Assembly (NCBI RefSeq): GCF_029961765.1
Contig: NZ_CP124681.1
Coordinates: 3,038,001-3,102,000, forward strand
Direction of reading: 5' to 3'
DNA: 64,000 bases
Origin: Nocardioides sp. QY071
GTDB lineage: Bacteria > Actinomycetota > Actinomycetes > Propionibacteriales > Nocardioidaceae
Part shown: positions 54,545 to 63,076 of the stretch, one piece after another
Layout: every line of letters starts with the position of its first letter
Numbering within the stretch: position 1 is the stretch's first letter
Program-made: the position numbers and the translations under genes
Notes under the pieces: generated by a model
Database searches by the model: none
Told to the model about the DNA's origin: nothing
The model's input: the letters and a program-made list of their open reading frames with translations, nothing else

Positions 54545-55537
54545 ATGACCGACACGGCGGACCAGGGCGGCACCGGCCGCCCCGTGCGCCTGACCCTCGC
54601 CGACGGCCAGTCGTCCGGGTCCGACCGGCGGCGCCTGCTGCTGGTCGACGACCAGGGCGGTGAGTTCACGCTCGACATCACCCCCGACCTGCGCGCAGCC
54701 GTGCGCGGCGACTCACCGCGTCGATTGGAGACACCGATGAGCAGCAGCATCCGGCCCCGCGAGATCCAGACCCGGATCCGTTCCGGCGAGTCCGCGGAGG
54801 CGGTGGCCGAGGCCGCCGGCACGTCCGTCGAGGCGATCATGCCCTACGTCGCCCCCGTGCTCGCCGAGCGCGAGCATGTCGCCGCGCGGGCCCAGAAGGC
54901 CTCGGTCCGGCGCACTCCCGGAGAGGGGCAGTCCGGTCCCTCCGCCAGCCGCGTGCTCGGCGACGCCGTCGCCGCCCACCTGCGCGGGCGCGGCGGCAAC
55001 CCCGAGGCCGTGGCCTGGGACGCCTACCGGCGCGACACCGGTCGCTGGGTGCTCACCGGCACCTTCGAGACCGGAGAGCGCGGCGGCGTCGCGCGGTTCA
55101 CCTACGACGCCCCCGGCAACTACGTCCTCTCCGACAACGACGACGCCCGCTGGCTGATCGGCGAGGTGCTCGCGCCCGCCGTCCCGCCGGCCCGCGACGA
55201 CCTGCAGCAGGTCCGCGAGCGGCGGCTGGCCGCCGTACCCGAGGACCTGCCGCTGGGCGGCGAGGCGCTCGACCACGTCGACGAGACGCTGCCGCTCGGC
55301 GACTCCATCGACCAGGCCCTGGACCTGGTGACCGGCGAGGCGGCCGATCCGCTCGCCGACGAGCCGATCCGCGCGACGACCCAGGAGCCGGCCGCGGCGG
55401 CCGAGCCGACGGCCGAGGAGGCCGCGGCGGAGACCGAGGCGGAGCGCGCCAAGCATCGCCGGCCGGTGCAGAAGAAGCGCGGTCGCGCGTCGGTCCCGAG
55501 CTGGGACGAGATCATGTTCGGCGGCGGCGACCAGTAG
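54545..55537 (+). CDS. sepH: SepH (DUF3071) septation protein
   Basis: 330-residue actinobacterial cell-division protein that in Streptomyces binds and stimulates FtsZ assembly. The N-terminal DUF3071 domain includes the HTH-like SIRPREIQTRIRSGESAEAV and AEAAGTSVEAIMPYVAPVL helices (about residues 68-105). The C-terminal half is disordered and acidic-to-alanine-rich, ending in a basic KKRGRASVPSWDEIMFG motif that is conserved in SepH. GAGGG precedes the ATG. Confidence 0.92.
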   Translation: MTDTADQGGTGRPVRLTLADGQSSGSDRRRLLLVDDQGGEFTLDITPDLRAAVRGDSPRRLETPMSSSIRPREIQTRIRSGESAEAVAEAAGTSVEAIMPYVAPVLAEREHVAARAQKASVRRTPGEGQSGPSASRVLGDAVAAHLRGRGGNPEAVAWDAYRRDTGRWVLTGTFETGERGGVARFTYDAPGNYVLSDNDDARWLIGEVLAPAVPPARDDLQQVRERRLAAVPEDLPLGGEALDHVDETLPLGDSIDQALDLVTGEAADPLADEPIRATTQEPAAAAEPTAEEAAAETEAERAKHRRPVQKKRGRASVPSWDEIMFGGGDQ

Positions 55538-55572
55538 TTAACTGACCAGTAACGGAGCAGGGCAAAAGCGCG

Positions 55573-55578
55573 TAGCGT
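55573..55578 (+). promoter_or_regulatory. -10 hexamer TAGCGT, leaderless-type
   Basis: TAGCGT, 6 nt, then ATG at 55585. Confidence 0.55.
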
Positions 55579-55584
55579 TCGCGC

Positions 55585-57630
55585 ATGGCCTACTTCGTGA
55601 CCGGCGCCACTGGATTCATCGGGCGCCACCTCATCGCCGAGCTCGTCGACCACCGGGAAGGCCCGGTCTTCGTCCTCGTGCGTGCGTCGTCGCTCCCGCG
55701 CATGGAGGCACTGGTCCGGCAGTGGGGCTCCGAGCGGGTGCAGCCCGTCGTCGGCGACCTCACCCGGCCCGGGCTCGGGGTCGACCCGGCCTGGGTCGCC
55801 GAGCATGCCGGGACGATCGACCACTTCTTCCACCTCGCCGCGATCTACGACATCACCGCCGACGACGCGACCAACGACGCGATGAACATCGACGGCACCC
55901 GCAACGCCCTCGCCCTCGCCGAGGAGCTGCGGGCCGGGGTGTTCCACCAGGTGTCCTCGGTCGCCGCGGCGGGCGACTACCACGGCCGGTTCGACGAGAC
56001 CATGTTCGAGGAGGGCCAGCCGCTGCCCTCGCCGTACCACCGCACGAAGTACGAGTCGGAGAAGATCGTCCGCGACGAGGCCACCATCCCGTGGCGTGTC
56101 TACCGGCCGGCGATCGTGGTGGGCCACTCCGAGACCGGCGCGATGGACAAGATCGACGGGCCCTACTACTTCTTCCCGCTGATCAAGCGACTGCGCGACT
56201 CGCTGCCGGCCTGGCTCCCGCTGGTCGGGCTCGACCTCGGCGACACCAACCTGGTGCCGGTCGACTACGTCGCCAAGGCGATGGACCACCTCGGCCACCT
56301 GCCCGACCGCGACGGCGAGGCGTTCCACCTGGTCAACCCGGAGCCGCAGCCCGTGATCGAGATGATCAACGCGTTCTGCTCGGCGGCCGGCGCCCCGCGC
56401 TTCGCGACGCCCGTCGACCGCTCGATCACCACCGCCGGCCCGCTCGCCCTGATCCCGCGCGCGCTGCGCCCGATCAACGTGATGAACGCGGTCGTCCGCT
56501 CCGCCCCGGCCCAGCTGGTCCTCGACCAGACGATCGGCCGGCTCGGCGTCCCCGCCGAGGTGTTGGCCCACACCTCCTTCCCGTCGGTCTTCGACTCGCG
56601 CATCACCGAGAAGGCGCTCGCCGGCTCCGGGATCAGCGTGCCTCCGCTGGAGACCTACGTGCGCGCGCTGTGGGGCTACTGGGAGGAGAACCTCGACGAC
56701 GCCACCGGACGCGACCCGAAGGCCGTGGCCGCACTGAAGGACAAGTACGTCGTCATCACCGGCGCCTCCTCCGGCATCGGCCAGGTGGTGGCGCTCAAGG
56801 TCGCCCAGGCGGGCGGCATCCCGGTGCTCGTGGCCCGCGGCAAGGAGAAGCTCGAGGCGACCCGCGACATCATCGAGCTGCGCGGCGGCCGGGCCGAGGT
56901 GTTCCCCTGCGACCTGTCCGACCTGGAGGCGATCGACCGGCTGTGCGAGCAGCTGAGCACCGAGCTGCCGAGCGTCGACTACGTCATCAACAATGCCGGC
57001 CGCTCGATCCGGCGCTCCCTCAAGCTGTCGCAGGACCGGTTCCACGACTTCGAGCGCACCATGCAGCTCAACTACTTCGGCGCGATCCGGCTCGTGATGG
57101 GCCTGATGCCGCAGCTGCACGAGCAGCGCTCGGGCCACATCGTCAACATCTCCTCGATCGGCGTCCAGACCAACCCGCCCCGGTTTTCGGCGTACGTCGC
57201 CTCGAAGGCGGCCCTCGACGCCTGGAGCAATGTCGTCTCCTCCGAGGTCGTCGGGCACGGCATCACCTTCACCAACGTGCACATGCCGCTGGTGCGCACG
57301 CCGATGATCGCGCCGACCAAGATCTACGACAAGTTCCCCACGATCTCCCCCGCCCAGGCCGCCGACGTGGTGATCAAGGCGATGGTCGACAAGCCCCACG
57401 AGATCAACACCGCGCTCGGTACCGCCGGCGAGCTCGCGCACACGATCGCGCCGCGCACCGCGTTCCGGGTGCTCAACCTGGCCTACCAGGTGTTCCCGGA
57501 CTCGGCCGCGGCGAAGGGCCAGAAGCCCGCGTCACAGGCGGCGGCTGCCGCCGAGGAGGCGCCCGCCTCGAACCGGCGCGAGACCGAGCAGATGCTGATG
57601 GCCCAGCTGTTCAGGGGCGTGCACTGGTAG
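55585..57630 (+). CDS. Two-domain fatty acyl-CoA reductase (AcrA1/FcrA-like)
   Basis: 681-residue fusion of two SDR modules. The N-terminal extended SDR has GATGFIG (7-13) and the active-site SPYHRTKYESEK (Tyr about 151), as in thioester reductases and the N-terminal half of fatty acyl-CoA reductases. The C-terminal classical SDR has TGASSGIG (about 391-398), NNAG, and SAYVASKAALDAW (Tyr about 536). Marinobacter Maqu_2220 and M. tuberculosis AcrA1 share this layout and reduce acyl-CoA to aldehyde and then alcohol. Likely product: fatty alcohol for wax esters; the aldehyde step may be the second domain. Confidence 0.87.
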   Translation: MAYFVTGATGFIGRHLIAELVDHREGPVFVLVRASSLPRMEALVRQWGSERVQPVVGDLTRPGLGVDPAWVAEHAGTIDHFFHLAAIYDITADDATNDAMNIDGTRNALALAEELRAGVFHQVSSVAAAGDYHGRFDETMFEEGQPLPSPYHRTKYESEKIVRDEATIPWRVYRPAIVVGHSETGAMDKIDGPYYFFPLIKRLRDSLPAWLPLVGLDLGDTNLVPVDYVAKAMDHLGHLPDRDGEAFHLVNPEPQPVIEMINAFCSAAGAPRFATPVDRSITTAGPLALIPRALRPINVMNAVVRSAPAQLVLDQTIGRLGVPAEVLAHTSFPSVFDSRITEKALAGSGISVPPLETYVRALWGYWEENLDDATGRDPKAVAALKDKYVVITGASSGIGQVVALKVAQAGGIPVLVARGKEKLEATRDIIELRGGRAEVFPCDLSDLEAIDRLCEQLSTELPSVDYVINNAGRSIRRSLKLSQDRFHDFERTMQLNYFGAIRLVMGLMPQLHEQRSGHIVNISSIGVQTNPPRFSAYVASKAALDAWSNVVSSEVVGHGITFTNVHMPLVRTPMIAPTKIYDKFPTISPAQAADVVIKAMVDKPHEINTALGTAGELAHTIAPRTAFRVLNLAYQVFPDSAAAKGQKPASQAAAAAEEAPASNRRETEQMLMAQLFRGVHW

Positions 57631-58432
57631 CAACCGGACGCGAGGGGTCGGCCACCCACTCGCTCCAGCTGCCCGGGTAGAGGGCGGCGGTGATCCCGGC
57701 GAGCTCCAGTGCGAGCACGTCGTGGGCCGCCGTGACCCCCGACCCGCAGTAGACCGCGACGTCGGCGCCGGGCACCGCACCCACCTCGGCGTAGGTCGCC
57801 GCCAGGCTCGCGGGATCCCGGAACCGGCCGCGCTCGTCGAGGTTGCGGCCGGTCGGCACGTTGACCGCGCCCGGCACGTGCCCGGCCACCGGGTCGATCG
57901 GCTCGACGTCGCCGCGGTAGCGCTCGGTCGCCCGCGCGTCGACCAGCACGCCCGCTGCCCGCACGGTCGTCGCGTCGACCACCGGCAGCGCACCCGGAGC
58001 GGCCGTGAAGTCGCCGGCCACCCGCGGCGCGCCGTCGCCGGTCGCGACCTCGCCGCCCGCCGCGCGCCAGTCGGTCCAGCCGCCGTCGAGCACTCGGACG
58101 TCGGCGTGGCCGTGGTACCTCAGCAGCCACCAGGCCCGCGCCGCCGCGTGCCCCGACCAGTCGTCGTACACGACCACCGGCCGGGCGGCCCGCACCCCGA
58201 CCCGCCGCATCGCCGCCTCGAAGACCGCGACGTCCGGCAGCGGGTGCCGGCCACGCTCCCCCGGCTCGGCGGCGAGGTCGCGGTCGAGGTCGACGTACGC
58301 CGCCCCGGGGACGTGCCCCGCGACGTACTCCGCCGGCCCGGCGGGCCCGCCCATCCGGTAGCGCACGTCGAGGAGGGTCACCTCCTCGAGGCTGGCGCGG
58401 AGCTCGTCGACGCTGATCAGTCCGGACCTCAT
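57611..58432 (-). CDS. Thiosulfate/3-mercaptopyruvate sulfurtransferase
   Basis: 273-residue two-domain rhodanese. The N-terminal domain is inactive-like; the C-terminal domain has the active cysteine C229 in VYCGSGVTA, a loop suited to thiosulfate or 3-mercaptopyruvate. A second rhodanese domain segment (VYDDWSGHAAARAWW) holds the interdomain region. It is convergent with the acyl-CoA reductase, overlapping by 20 nt. TAGGCT at 6 nt precedes the ATG. Confidence 0.92.
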   Translation of the reverse strand: MRSGLISVDELRASLEEVTLLDVRYRMGGPAGPAEYVAGHVPGAAYVDLDRDLAAEPGERGRHPLPDVAVFEAAMRRVGVRAARPVVVYDDWSGHAAARAWWLLRYHGHADVRVLDGGWTDWRAAGGEVATGDGAPRVAGDFTAAPGALPVVDATTVRAAGVLVDARATERYRGDVEPIDPVAGHVPGAVNVPTGRNLDERGRFRDPASLAATYAEVGAVPGADVAVYCGSGVTAAHDVLALELAGITAALYPGSWSEWVADPSRPVATSARP

Positions 58433-58438
58433 GGGGCG

Positions 58439-58444
58439 AGCCTA
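58439..58444 (-). promoter_or_regulatory. -10 hexamer TAGGCT, leaderless-type
   Basis: TAGGCT, 6 nt, then ATG at 58432. Confidence 0.5.
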
Positions 58445-58511
58445 GGAGGGGGCGGGCCGGGCCTGTGGAGGACGCTCCCGCGACCGGCGCCGATCAGGCA
58501 GGCTCCCCCGC

Positions 58512-58955
58512 ATGATCCAGGAGCCGGTCCCGACCCTGCTCGAGCGCGTGCTCCTGCGGGCGGTGCGCGAGCACGCCGAGGCCGAGGGCCGCTGCCAGCT
58601 GCCGCCCACGCTCCACGTCGGCATCCCCGGCGCCGAGGTCCGCGCCTTCGAGATCGTCGCCGGCCAGCGGCTCGACCTCACGTTGCGCACCGAGGTGCTC
58701 GAGGCGATGTGCCGCGACCACCTCGAGCGCGACGTCGTCCCGCTCGTCTGGCTCACCCGGACCCCGGACGGCCACGACGTCGAGGACCTGGCCTGGGCGG
58801 CCGCCGTCGGCTGCGCGGGGCCCGAGCTCGGCGTCCGGCTGGACCTGGTCGTCGTCACCCGCAGGTCGTGGCGCGACCCGCGCTCGGGCGTGGGCCGGCG
58901 GTGGACCCGGTTGCGGCGGCCGCGCCCCGAGGAGGCCCGGGCCCCGGAGACCTAG
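58512..58955 (+). CDS. Hypothetical protein, no recognised domain
   Basis: 147-residue predicted cytoplasmic protein I do not recognise. The N-terminal two-thirds reads as an alpha/beta domain (TLLERVLLRAVREHAEAEGR; LHVGIPGAEVRAFEIVAGQR; PLVWLTRTPDGHDVEDLAWA), and the last 35 residues are very basic and arginine-rich. Codon use (third-position G/C) matches the neighbours. It ends in a CTAG shared with the convergent glutamate-cysteine ligase-like gene stop. The regular, gene-like composition supports it as real. Confidence 0.6.
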   Translation: MIQEPVPTLLERVLLRAVREHAEAEGRCQLPPTLHVGIPGAEVRAFEIVAGQRLDLTLRTEVLEAMCRDHLERDVVPLVWLTRTPDGHDVEDLAWAAAVGCAGPELGVRLDLVVVTRRSWRDPRSGVGRRWTRLRRPRPEEARAPET

Positions 58956-60415
58956 GCCCAGGTGTGCACCGGCTCGTTGTCGTGCATCCGCTGCCGGTAC
59001 TCGGCCAGCACGGCCCGCAGCGCGTCGTAGCGGTCGGCGTCGTCACGCTCCTGCACCCGCCGGGTGAACCAGTCCGAGGCGTTGGTGCCGGCCAGGCAGC
59101 GCTGCTCGATCACGTCGAGGTAGCGGTGGGCCTCCTCTGACGAGACGCCCCAGGCGGCCAGGCCCTCGTGGGCCAGGGGCAGCAGGCGGCGTACGACCAG
59201 CTCGGTCGCCCGGACCCGGCCCAGCTGGGGCCAGTAGACCTCCGCGTCGATGCCGTGGCGCGCCGCGCTGTGGAAGTTCTCCTCCGCCGCGCTGAACGAC
59301 ATCTGCGACCACAGCGGCCGGTCGTTGTCGGCGAGCGCGCGGACCAGTCCGAAGTAGAACGCCGCGTTGGCGACCGTGTCGACGACCGTCGGGCCCGCCG
59401 CGAGGATCCGGTTCTCGACGCGCAGGTGGGGCAGGCCGCCGGTGATGTCGTAGACCGGGCGGTTCCAGCGGTAGATGGTCCCGTTGTGCAGCCGCAGCTC
59501 GGACAGGTTCGGCGTGCCGCCCGCCTCCAGGACGGTGAGCGGGTCCTCCTCGTCGATCACGGGCAGCAGCGGCGGGAAGTAGCGGACGTTCTCCTCGAAC
59601 AGGTCGAACACGGAGGTGATCCAGCGCTCGCCGAACCACACCCGCGGCCGCACGCCCTGCACCTTCAGCTCCTCGCCGCGGGTGTCGGTGGCCTGCTCGA
59701 ACAGCGGGATCCGGGTCTCGGACCACAGCTGCTTGCCGAGCAGGTACGGCGAGTTGGCCGCCACCGCGAGCTGGATGCCGGCGATGGCCTGGGACGCGTT
59801 CCAGTACGACGCGAACTGGTCCGGGCTCACCTGCACGTGGAACTGGGTGCTGGTGCACGCCGCCTCCGGCATGATCGTGTCGACCGTGGTGTGGAGTCGC
59901 TCGACGCCGCGGATGTCGATGAGGATGTCCTCGCCGCGGGCGCGCAGGATCTGCTCGCTCAGCAGGCGGTAGCGCGGGTTGGCGCTGATCACCTCGGCCC
60001 GCAGGTGCTCGGGCGCGAGTGTCGGCAGGATCCCGATCATCACCAGGTGGGCCCCGAGCGGCGCCGCCCGCTCCTCGGCGTGGTTGAGGCTGGCCCGCAG
60101 CTGCTTCTCGTAGCCCTCCAGACCGCCGCCGGCCAGCGGTCCCGGCGCCAGGTTGAGCTCGATGTTGAACTGGCCGAGCTCGGTCTGGAAGTCGGGGTCC
60201 TCGATCGCCTCGAGCACCTCGGCGTTGCGCAGCGCCGGGTCCCCGGCATCGTCGACCAGGTTGAGCTCGACCTCGACGCCGGTCCACGGATCGTCGGTGT
60301 CGAAGGCCGACTCGCGCAGCATCCGCTCGAACACGTCGAGACAGCGCCGGACCTTCTCCCGGTAGCGGGTCCGGTCGGCGGGGGTGAACTGCTGGGCCGC
60401 GACGTCGTCTCCCAT
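58952..60415 (-). CDS. Glutamate-cysteine ligase family protein (GCS2-like)
   Basis: 487-residue ATP-grasp-like carboxylate-amine ligase of the GCS2 family. Typical segments are TGVEVELNLVDD near residue 45, GQFNIELNLAP, the PEAACTSTQFHVQVSPDQF core, and LPHLRVENRILAAGPTVVDT. Family members join glutamate to cysteine or another amine; since Actinobacteria usually lack glutathione the acceptor is uncertain. TAAGGT lies 6 nt before the ATG. It shares its stop CTAG with the hypothetical gene. Confidence 0.8.
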   Translation of the reverse strand: MGDDVAAQQFTPADRTRYREKVRRCLDVFERMLRESAFDTDDPWTGVEVELNLVDDAGDPALRNAEVLEAIEDPDFQTELGQFNIELNLAPGPLAGGGLEGYEKQLRASLNHAEERAAPLGAHLVMIGILPTLAPEHLRAEVISANPRYRLLSEQILRARGEDILIDIRGVERLHTTVDTIMPEAACTSTQFHVQVSPDQFASYWNASQAIAGIQLAVAANSPYLLGKQLWSETRIPLFEQATDTRGEELKVQGVRPRVWFGERWITSVFDLFEENVRYFPPLLPVIDEEDPLTVLEAGGTPNLSELRLHNGTIYRWNRPVYDITGGLPHLRVENRILAAGPTVVDTVANAAFYFGLVRALADNDRPLWSQMSFSAAEENFHSAARHGIDAEVYWPQLGRVRATELVVRRLLPLAHEGLAAWGVSSEEAHRYLDVIEQRCLAGTNASDWFTRRVQERDDADRYDALRAVLAEYRQRMHDNEPVHTWA

Positions 60416-60421
60416 GCACCG

Positions 60422-60427
60422 ACCTTA
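60422..60427 (-). promoter_or_regulatory. -10 hexamer TAAGGT, leaderless-type
   Basis: TAAGGT, 6 nt, then ATG at 60415. Confidence 0.5.
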
Positions 60428-60433
60428 GATAAC

Positions 60434-61447
60434 TCATCCAGCGTCCGGCAGCCCCTCGTCCCATGCGAATCCTCCTTCCCAGCTCTGCGGCGGCACGGCG
60501 CCCTGGAGGATCGAGCCCAGCTGCTCGGCCATCCGGTAGCCCGGCTCGGCCCGCAGGCACCGGTCGACCGCGACCCAGGCGAGGGCGCCGTCGCCGGCCT
60601 GCCAGGCCGCCCAGCCGAGCAGCGCGGCCGGGGCGGCCACCAGGGGGTCGGGCGCGCGGCGCACGGCATCGGTCCACAGCCGGACGTGGCCCTCGGCGGT
60701 GCGACGGCCGAGGTGGGCCCAGGCAGCGTCGCGCACCCGGGTGGCCTGCATCACCCACAGCAGGCGGGCCAGGTCGGTGTCGTCGGGAAGGGCGTCGTCG
60801 GCGACCAGGTCGTGGACCGCGTGGTGCACCCACTCGCCGGCGGCACGGATCGCACGGCCACTCGTCGGCACACCCGCGTCGGCGTAGCGGCCGGCCACGA
60901 GCGCCGTGCTCACCGCGGCGGCCGCCGCCCGGTCGGGGTCGAGCGAGGCGACCAGGTCGGCCCGGGAGCGGTGGGCGAGCCGCCCCGACACCAGTGCCTC
61001 GAGCACGAACGGATGGGCGCTGACGTCGTAGGGATGCCGTCGGCGCCGTTCGTCGGGGTCGGGGGCGCTCAGGTCGCGCAGGTGGGTGCGGTCGGCGACG
61101 AGCGCGGCGATGACGACCAGGCCGGTGCGCCGGCAGGTCCGGCGCAGCGAGCGGTGCACGGCCTGCGCCGCCGCGGGCTCGTCGGTGTAGTAGAGGAGCA
61201 CGACGTGGCTGGCGCCGTGGCGCAGCGCGGGCTCGAGGAGCACCTCGGCGAGCTCGCGGCGCACGGCAGGCCGTTGCGCGGCGAGCGGCGGCAGGTCGAC
61301 GCGTGCGTGGAAGGGATGGTGGGCACCGAAGGTCATCAGCACCACGGACTCCTCGGGCCAGAAGCCGAGCAGGACGGGAGCGGCGGCGAGCAGGTCGGCG
61401 TGGCCGCGGACGGTGAGAGAGGTGATGGGGCGAGGGGTCGTGGTCAT
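60434..61447 (-). CDS. DUF4192 protein
   Basis: 337-residue actinobacterial protein of unknown function. DUF4192 landmarks are the N-terminal SLTVRGHADLLAAAPVLLGF, WPEESVVLMTFG and the C-terminal LLGWAAWQAGDGALAWVAVD segment. I used the ATG at 61447 (MTTTPRP); upstream in-frame sequence to 61567 looks non-coding. It is divergent from the element ahead of dinB and lies 18 nt upstream of the glutamate-cysteine ligase-like gene on the same strand. Confidence 0.88.
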   Translation of the reverse strand: MTTTPRPITSLTVRGHADLLAAAPVLLGFWPEESVVLMTFGAHHPFHARVDLPPLAAQRPAVRRELAEVLLEPALRHGASHVVLLYYTDEPAAAQAVHRSLRRTCRRTGLVVIAALVADRTHLRDLSAPDPDERRRRHPYDVSAHPFVLEALVSGRLAHRSRADLVASLDPDRAAAAAVSTALVAGRYADAGVPTSGRAIRAAGEWVHHAVHDLVADDALPDDTDLARLLWVMQATRVRDAAWAHLGRRTAEGHVRLWTDAVRRAPDPLVAAPAALLGWAAWQAGDGALAWVAVDRCLRAEPGYRMAEQLGSILQGAVPPQSWEGGFAWDEGLPDAG

Positions 61448-61567
61448 GACGACGACGGTCGCCGGGAGGTCCGACGCGAGCCCGAACGGCAGGGACGGGC
61501 TGTGGAGGACGACCGTCGGCACGCCGGCTGTGGAGAGCCGAGGGACCCGGCTATCAGCACTGCGCAC

Positions 61568-61573
61568 TAACGT
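61568..61573 (+). promoter_or_regulatory. Probable ancestral -10 hexamer of dinB, now detached
   Basis: TAACGT, 6 nt, then a GTG at 61580 that is out of frame with dinB. The surrounding CTAGTG (61577-61582) recurs at 61741-61746, immediately ahead of the polymerase coding sequence. Confidence 0.45.
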
Positions 61574-61576
61574 GAC

Positions 61577-61746
61577 CTAGTGGCCACCCCCGAGCGCTCG
61601 CCGTGCGTCCCGCACTCCGGGCACGCACCTGGCTGCGTTGGCGTCGCTCGATGGACGACCCAGTACGGCTTCGCTCCGCCGCCTTGCCATGCACGCACCC
61701 GGCGCACGGGACGCCCCCGCCGAGCGCCCGGGCGTGTCCACTAGTG
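61577..61746. repeat. Inverted-repeat element flanked by a CTAGTG duplication, before dinB
   Basis: Between the two CTAGTG copies lies about 158 bp with imperfect inverted arms. 61591-61633 matches the complement of 61686-61730 at 32 of 43 aligned bases by hand, both ends starting CG-GCGCTCG. The centre is a GC-rich run with cgctcg-type words. No ORF of its own is convincing, and no transposase is present. It reads as a small non-autonomous (MITE-like) or palindromic repeat. Confidence 0.6.
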
Positions 61747-63066
61747 CGCCCCCACGCCTCGGTCCTCCACCTGGACCTCGACGCGTTCTTCGCGGCGGTG
61801 GAACAGCGCGACAAGCCCTCGCTGCGCGGCAAGCCGGTCGTCGTCGGCGGGACCGGCGGGCGCGGAGTGGTGTCGACGGCGTCCTACGAGGCCCGGGCGT
61901 ACGGCGTCCGCTCGGCCATGTCGACCCGGGAGGCGCGCGCTCGGTGCCCGCACGCGGCGTACCTCTCCGGCCGGTTCGAGGCCTACCGCTCCACCAGTGC
62001 CGCGGTGATGGCGGTCCTGCGTGACTGCTCGCCGCTGGTCGAGCCGCTCTCGCTGGACGAGGCGTTCGTCGACCTGGCCGAGGCCGGCCTGGCCGACCTC
62101 GAGGTGCCGACGGTGACCGCGCTCGCCGAGGAGCTGCGGCAGCGCGTCCGCGAGGTGACCGGCGGGTTGACCGCGTCGGTGGGCGTCGCCTCGTCGAAGT
62201 TCCTCGCCAAGATCGCCAGCGACCTGCGCAAGCCGGACGGGCTGGTCGTCATCGAGCCCGGCACCGAGCTGGACCTGCTGCGCCCGCTGCACGTCTCGGT
62301 GATCCCGGGGGTCGGGCCGGCGACGGTCGAGCGGCTGCGCCGGGCGGGCGTGCACACCGTCGCCGAGCTGGAGCGGGTCAGCCTGGACGAGCTGGTCCGG
62401 CTCGTGGGCAAGGCCCAGGGGCAGGGCCTGTTCCACCTGGCCCGTGCCGAGGACGACCGGGCCGTCGTACCGGACCGCGAGACGAAGTCGGTCAGCGTCG
62501 AGGGCACCTACGAGACCGACCTCACCGACCGCCAGCAGATGAGCGCGATCGTCACCCGCCAGGCGGGAGAGGTCGCCAAGCGGCTGCGGAAGAGCGGGCT
62601 GTCGGGTCGCACGGTCACGATCAAGGTCCGCCTCTACGACTTCACCACACTGAGCCGCTCCTCCACCCTCCCCGCCCCGACCGACTCCCCCGCGACCGTC
62701 GCCCGCCTGGCTCGGACCCTGCTCGAGGATCTCGACACCTCCGGCGGCGTACGCCTGCTCGGCGTCGGCGTCTCCGGCCTGGCCGACTGGATCCAGGAGG
62801 ACCTGTTCGCCACCGAGTCCGAGACGGACGACGACCAGGAAGAGGAGGAGTCCGCCGAGCCCGACCAGGCCGGCGCCCGGTGGCGCAACGCCGGTCCGCA
62901 GAGCTGGGCCCCCGGAATCGACGTCGTGCACGCCGAGCACGGCCGGGGCTGGGTGTGGGGATCGGGCAAGGGGGTGGTCACGGTGCGCTTCGAGACCGCC
63001 GAGACGCCGCCGGGACCGGTCCGCTCGTTCCCTGCCGACGACCCGGCGTTGACACGCTGGCAGTAG
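61744..63066 (+). CDS. dinB: DNA polymerase IV (Y family)
   Basis: Translesion polymerase of about 440 residues from the GTG at 61744. The palm has HLDLDAFFAAVEQ (D11) and SLDEAFVDL (D105, E106), the three catalytic acids of Pol IV. The C-terminal clamp-binding motif is QEDLF (351-355). A further 85 residues follow, acidic then ending with VVHAEHGRGWVWGSGKGVV, a tail on some actinobacterial DinB proteins. The 5' region is disturbed by an inverted-repeat element: the frame stays open to a GTG at 61603, so a 47-residue extension is possible. Confidence 0.9.
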   Translation: MRPHASVLHLDLDAFFAAVEQRDKPSLRGKPVVVGGTGGRGVVSTASYEARAYGVRSAMSTREARARCPHAAYLSGRFEAYRSTSAAVMAVLRDCSPLVEPLSLDEAFVDLAEAGLADLEVPTVTALAEELRQRVREVTGGLTASVGVASSKFLAKIASDLRKPDGLVVIEPGTELDLLRPLHVSVIPGVGPATVERLRRAGVHTVAELERVSLDELVRLVGKAQGQGLFHLARAEDDRAVVPDRETKSVSVEGTYETDLTDRQQMSAIVTRQAGEVAKRLRKSGLSGRTVTIKVRLYDFTTLSRSSTLPAPTDSPATVARLARTLLEDLDTSGGVRLLGVGVSGLADWIQEDLFATESETDDDQEEEESAEPDQAGARWRNAGPQSWAPGIDVVHAEHGRGWVWGSGKGVVTVRFETAETPPGPVRSFPADDPALTRWQ

Positions 63067-63069
63067 CGT
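63064..63069 (+). promoter_or_regulatory. -10 hexamer TAGCGT, overlapping the dinB stop
   Basis: TAGCGT, 7 nt, then ATG at 63077. The first three bases are the dinB stop codon. Confidence 0.5.
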
Positions 63070-63076
63070 TCCCGGC

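Noticed and set aside
60434..61567. Longer DUF4192 start at 61567
   Set aside because: The extra residues lack family resemblance, and the MTTTPRP start aligns with the expected N-terminus of the family.
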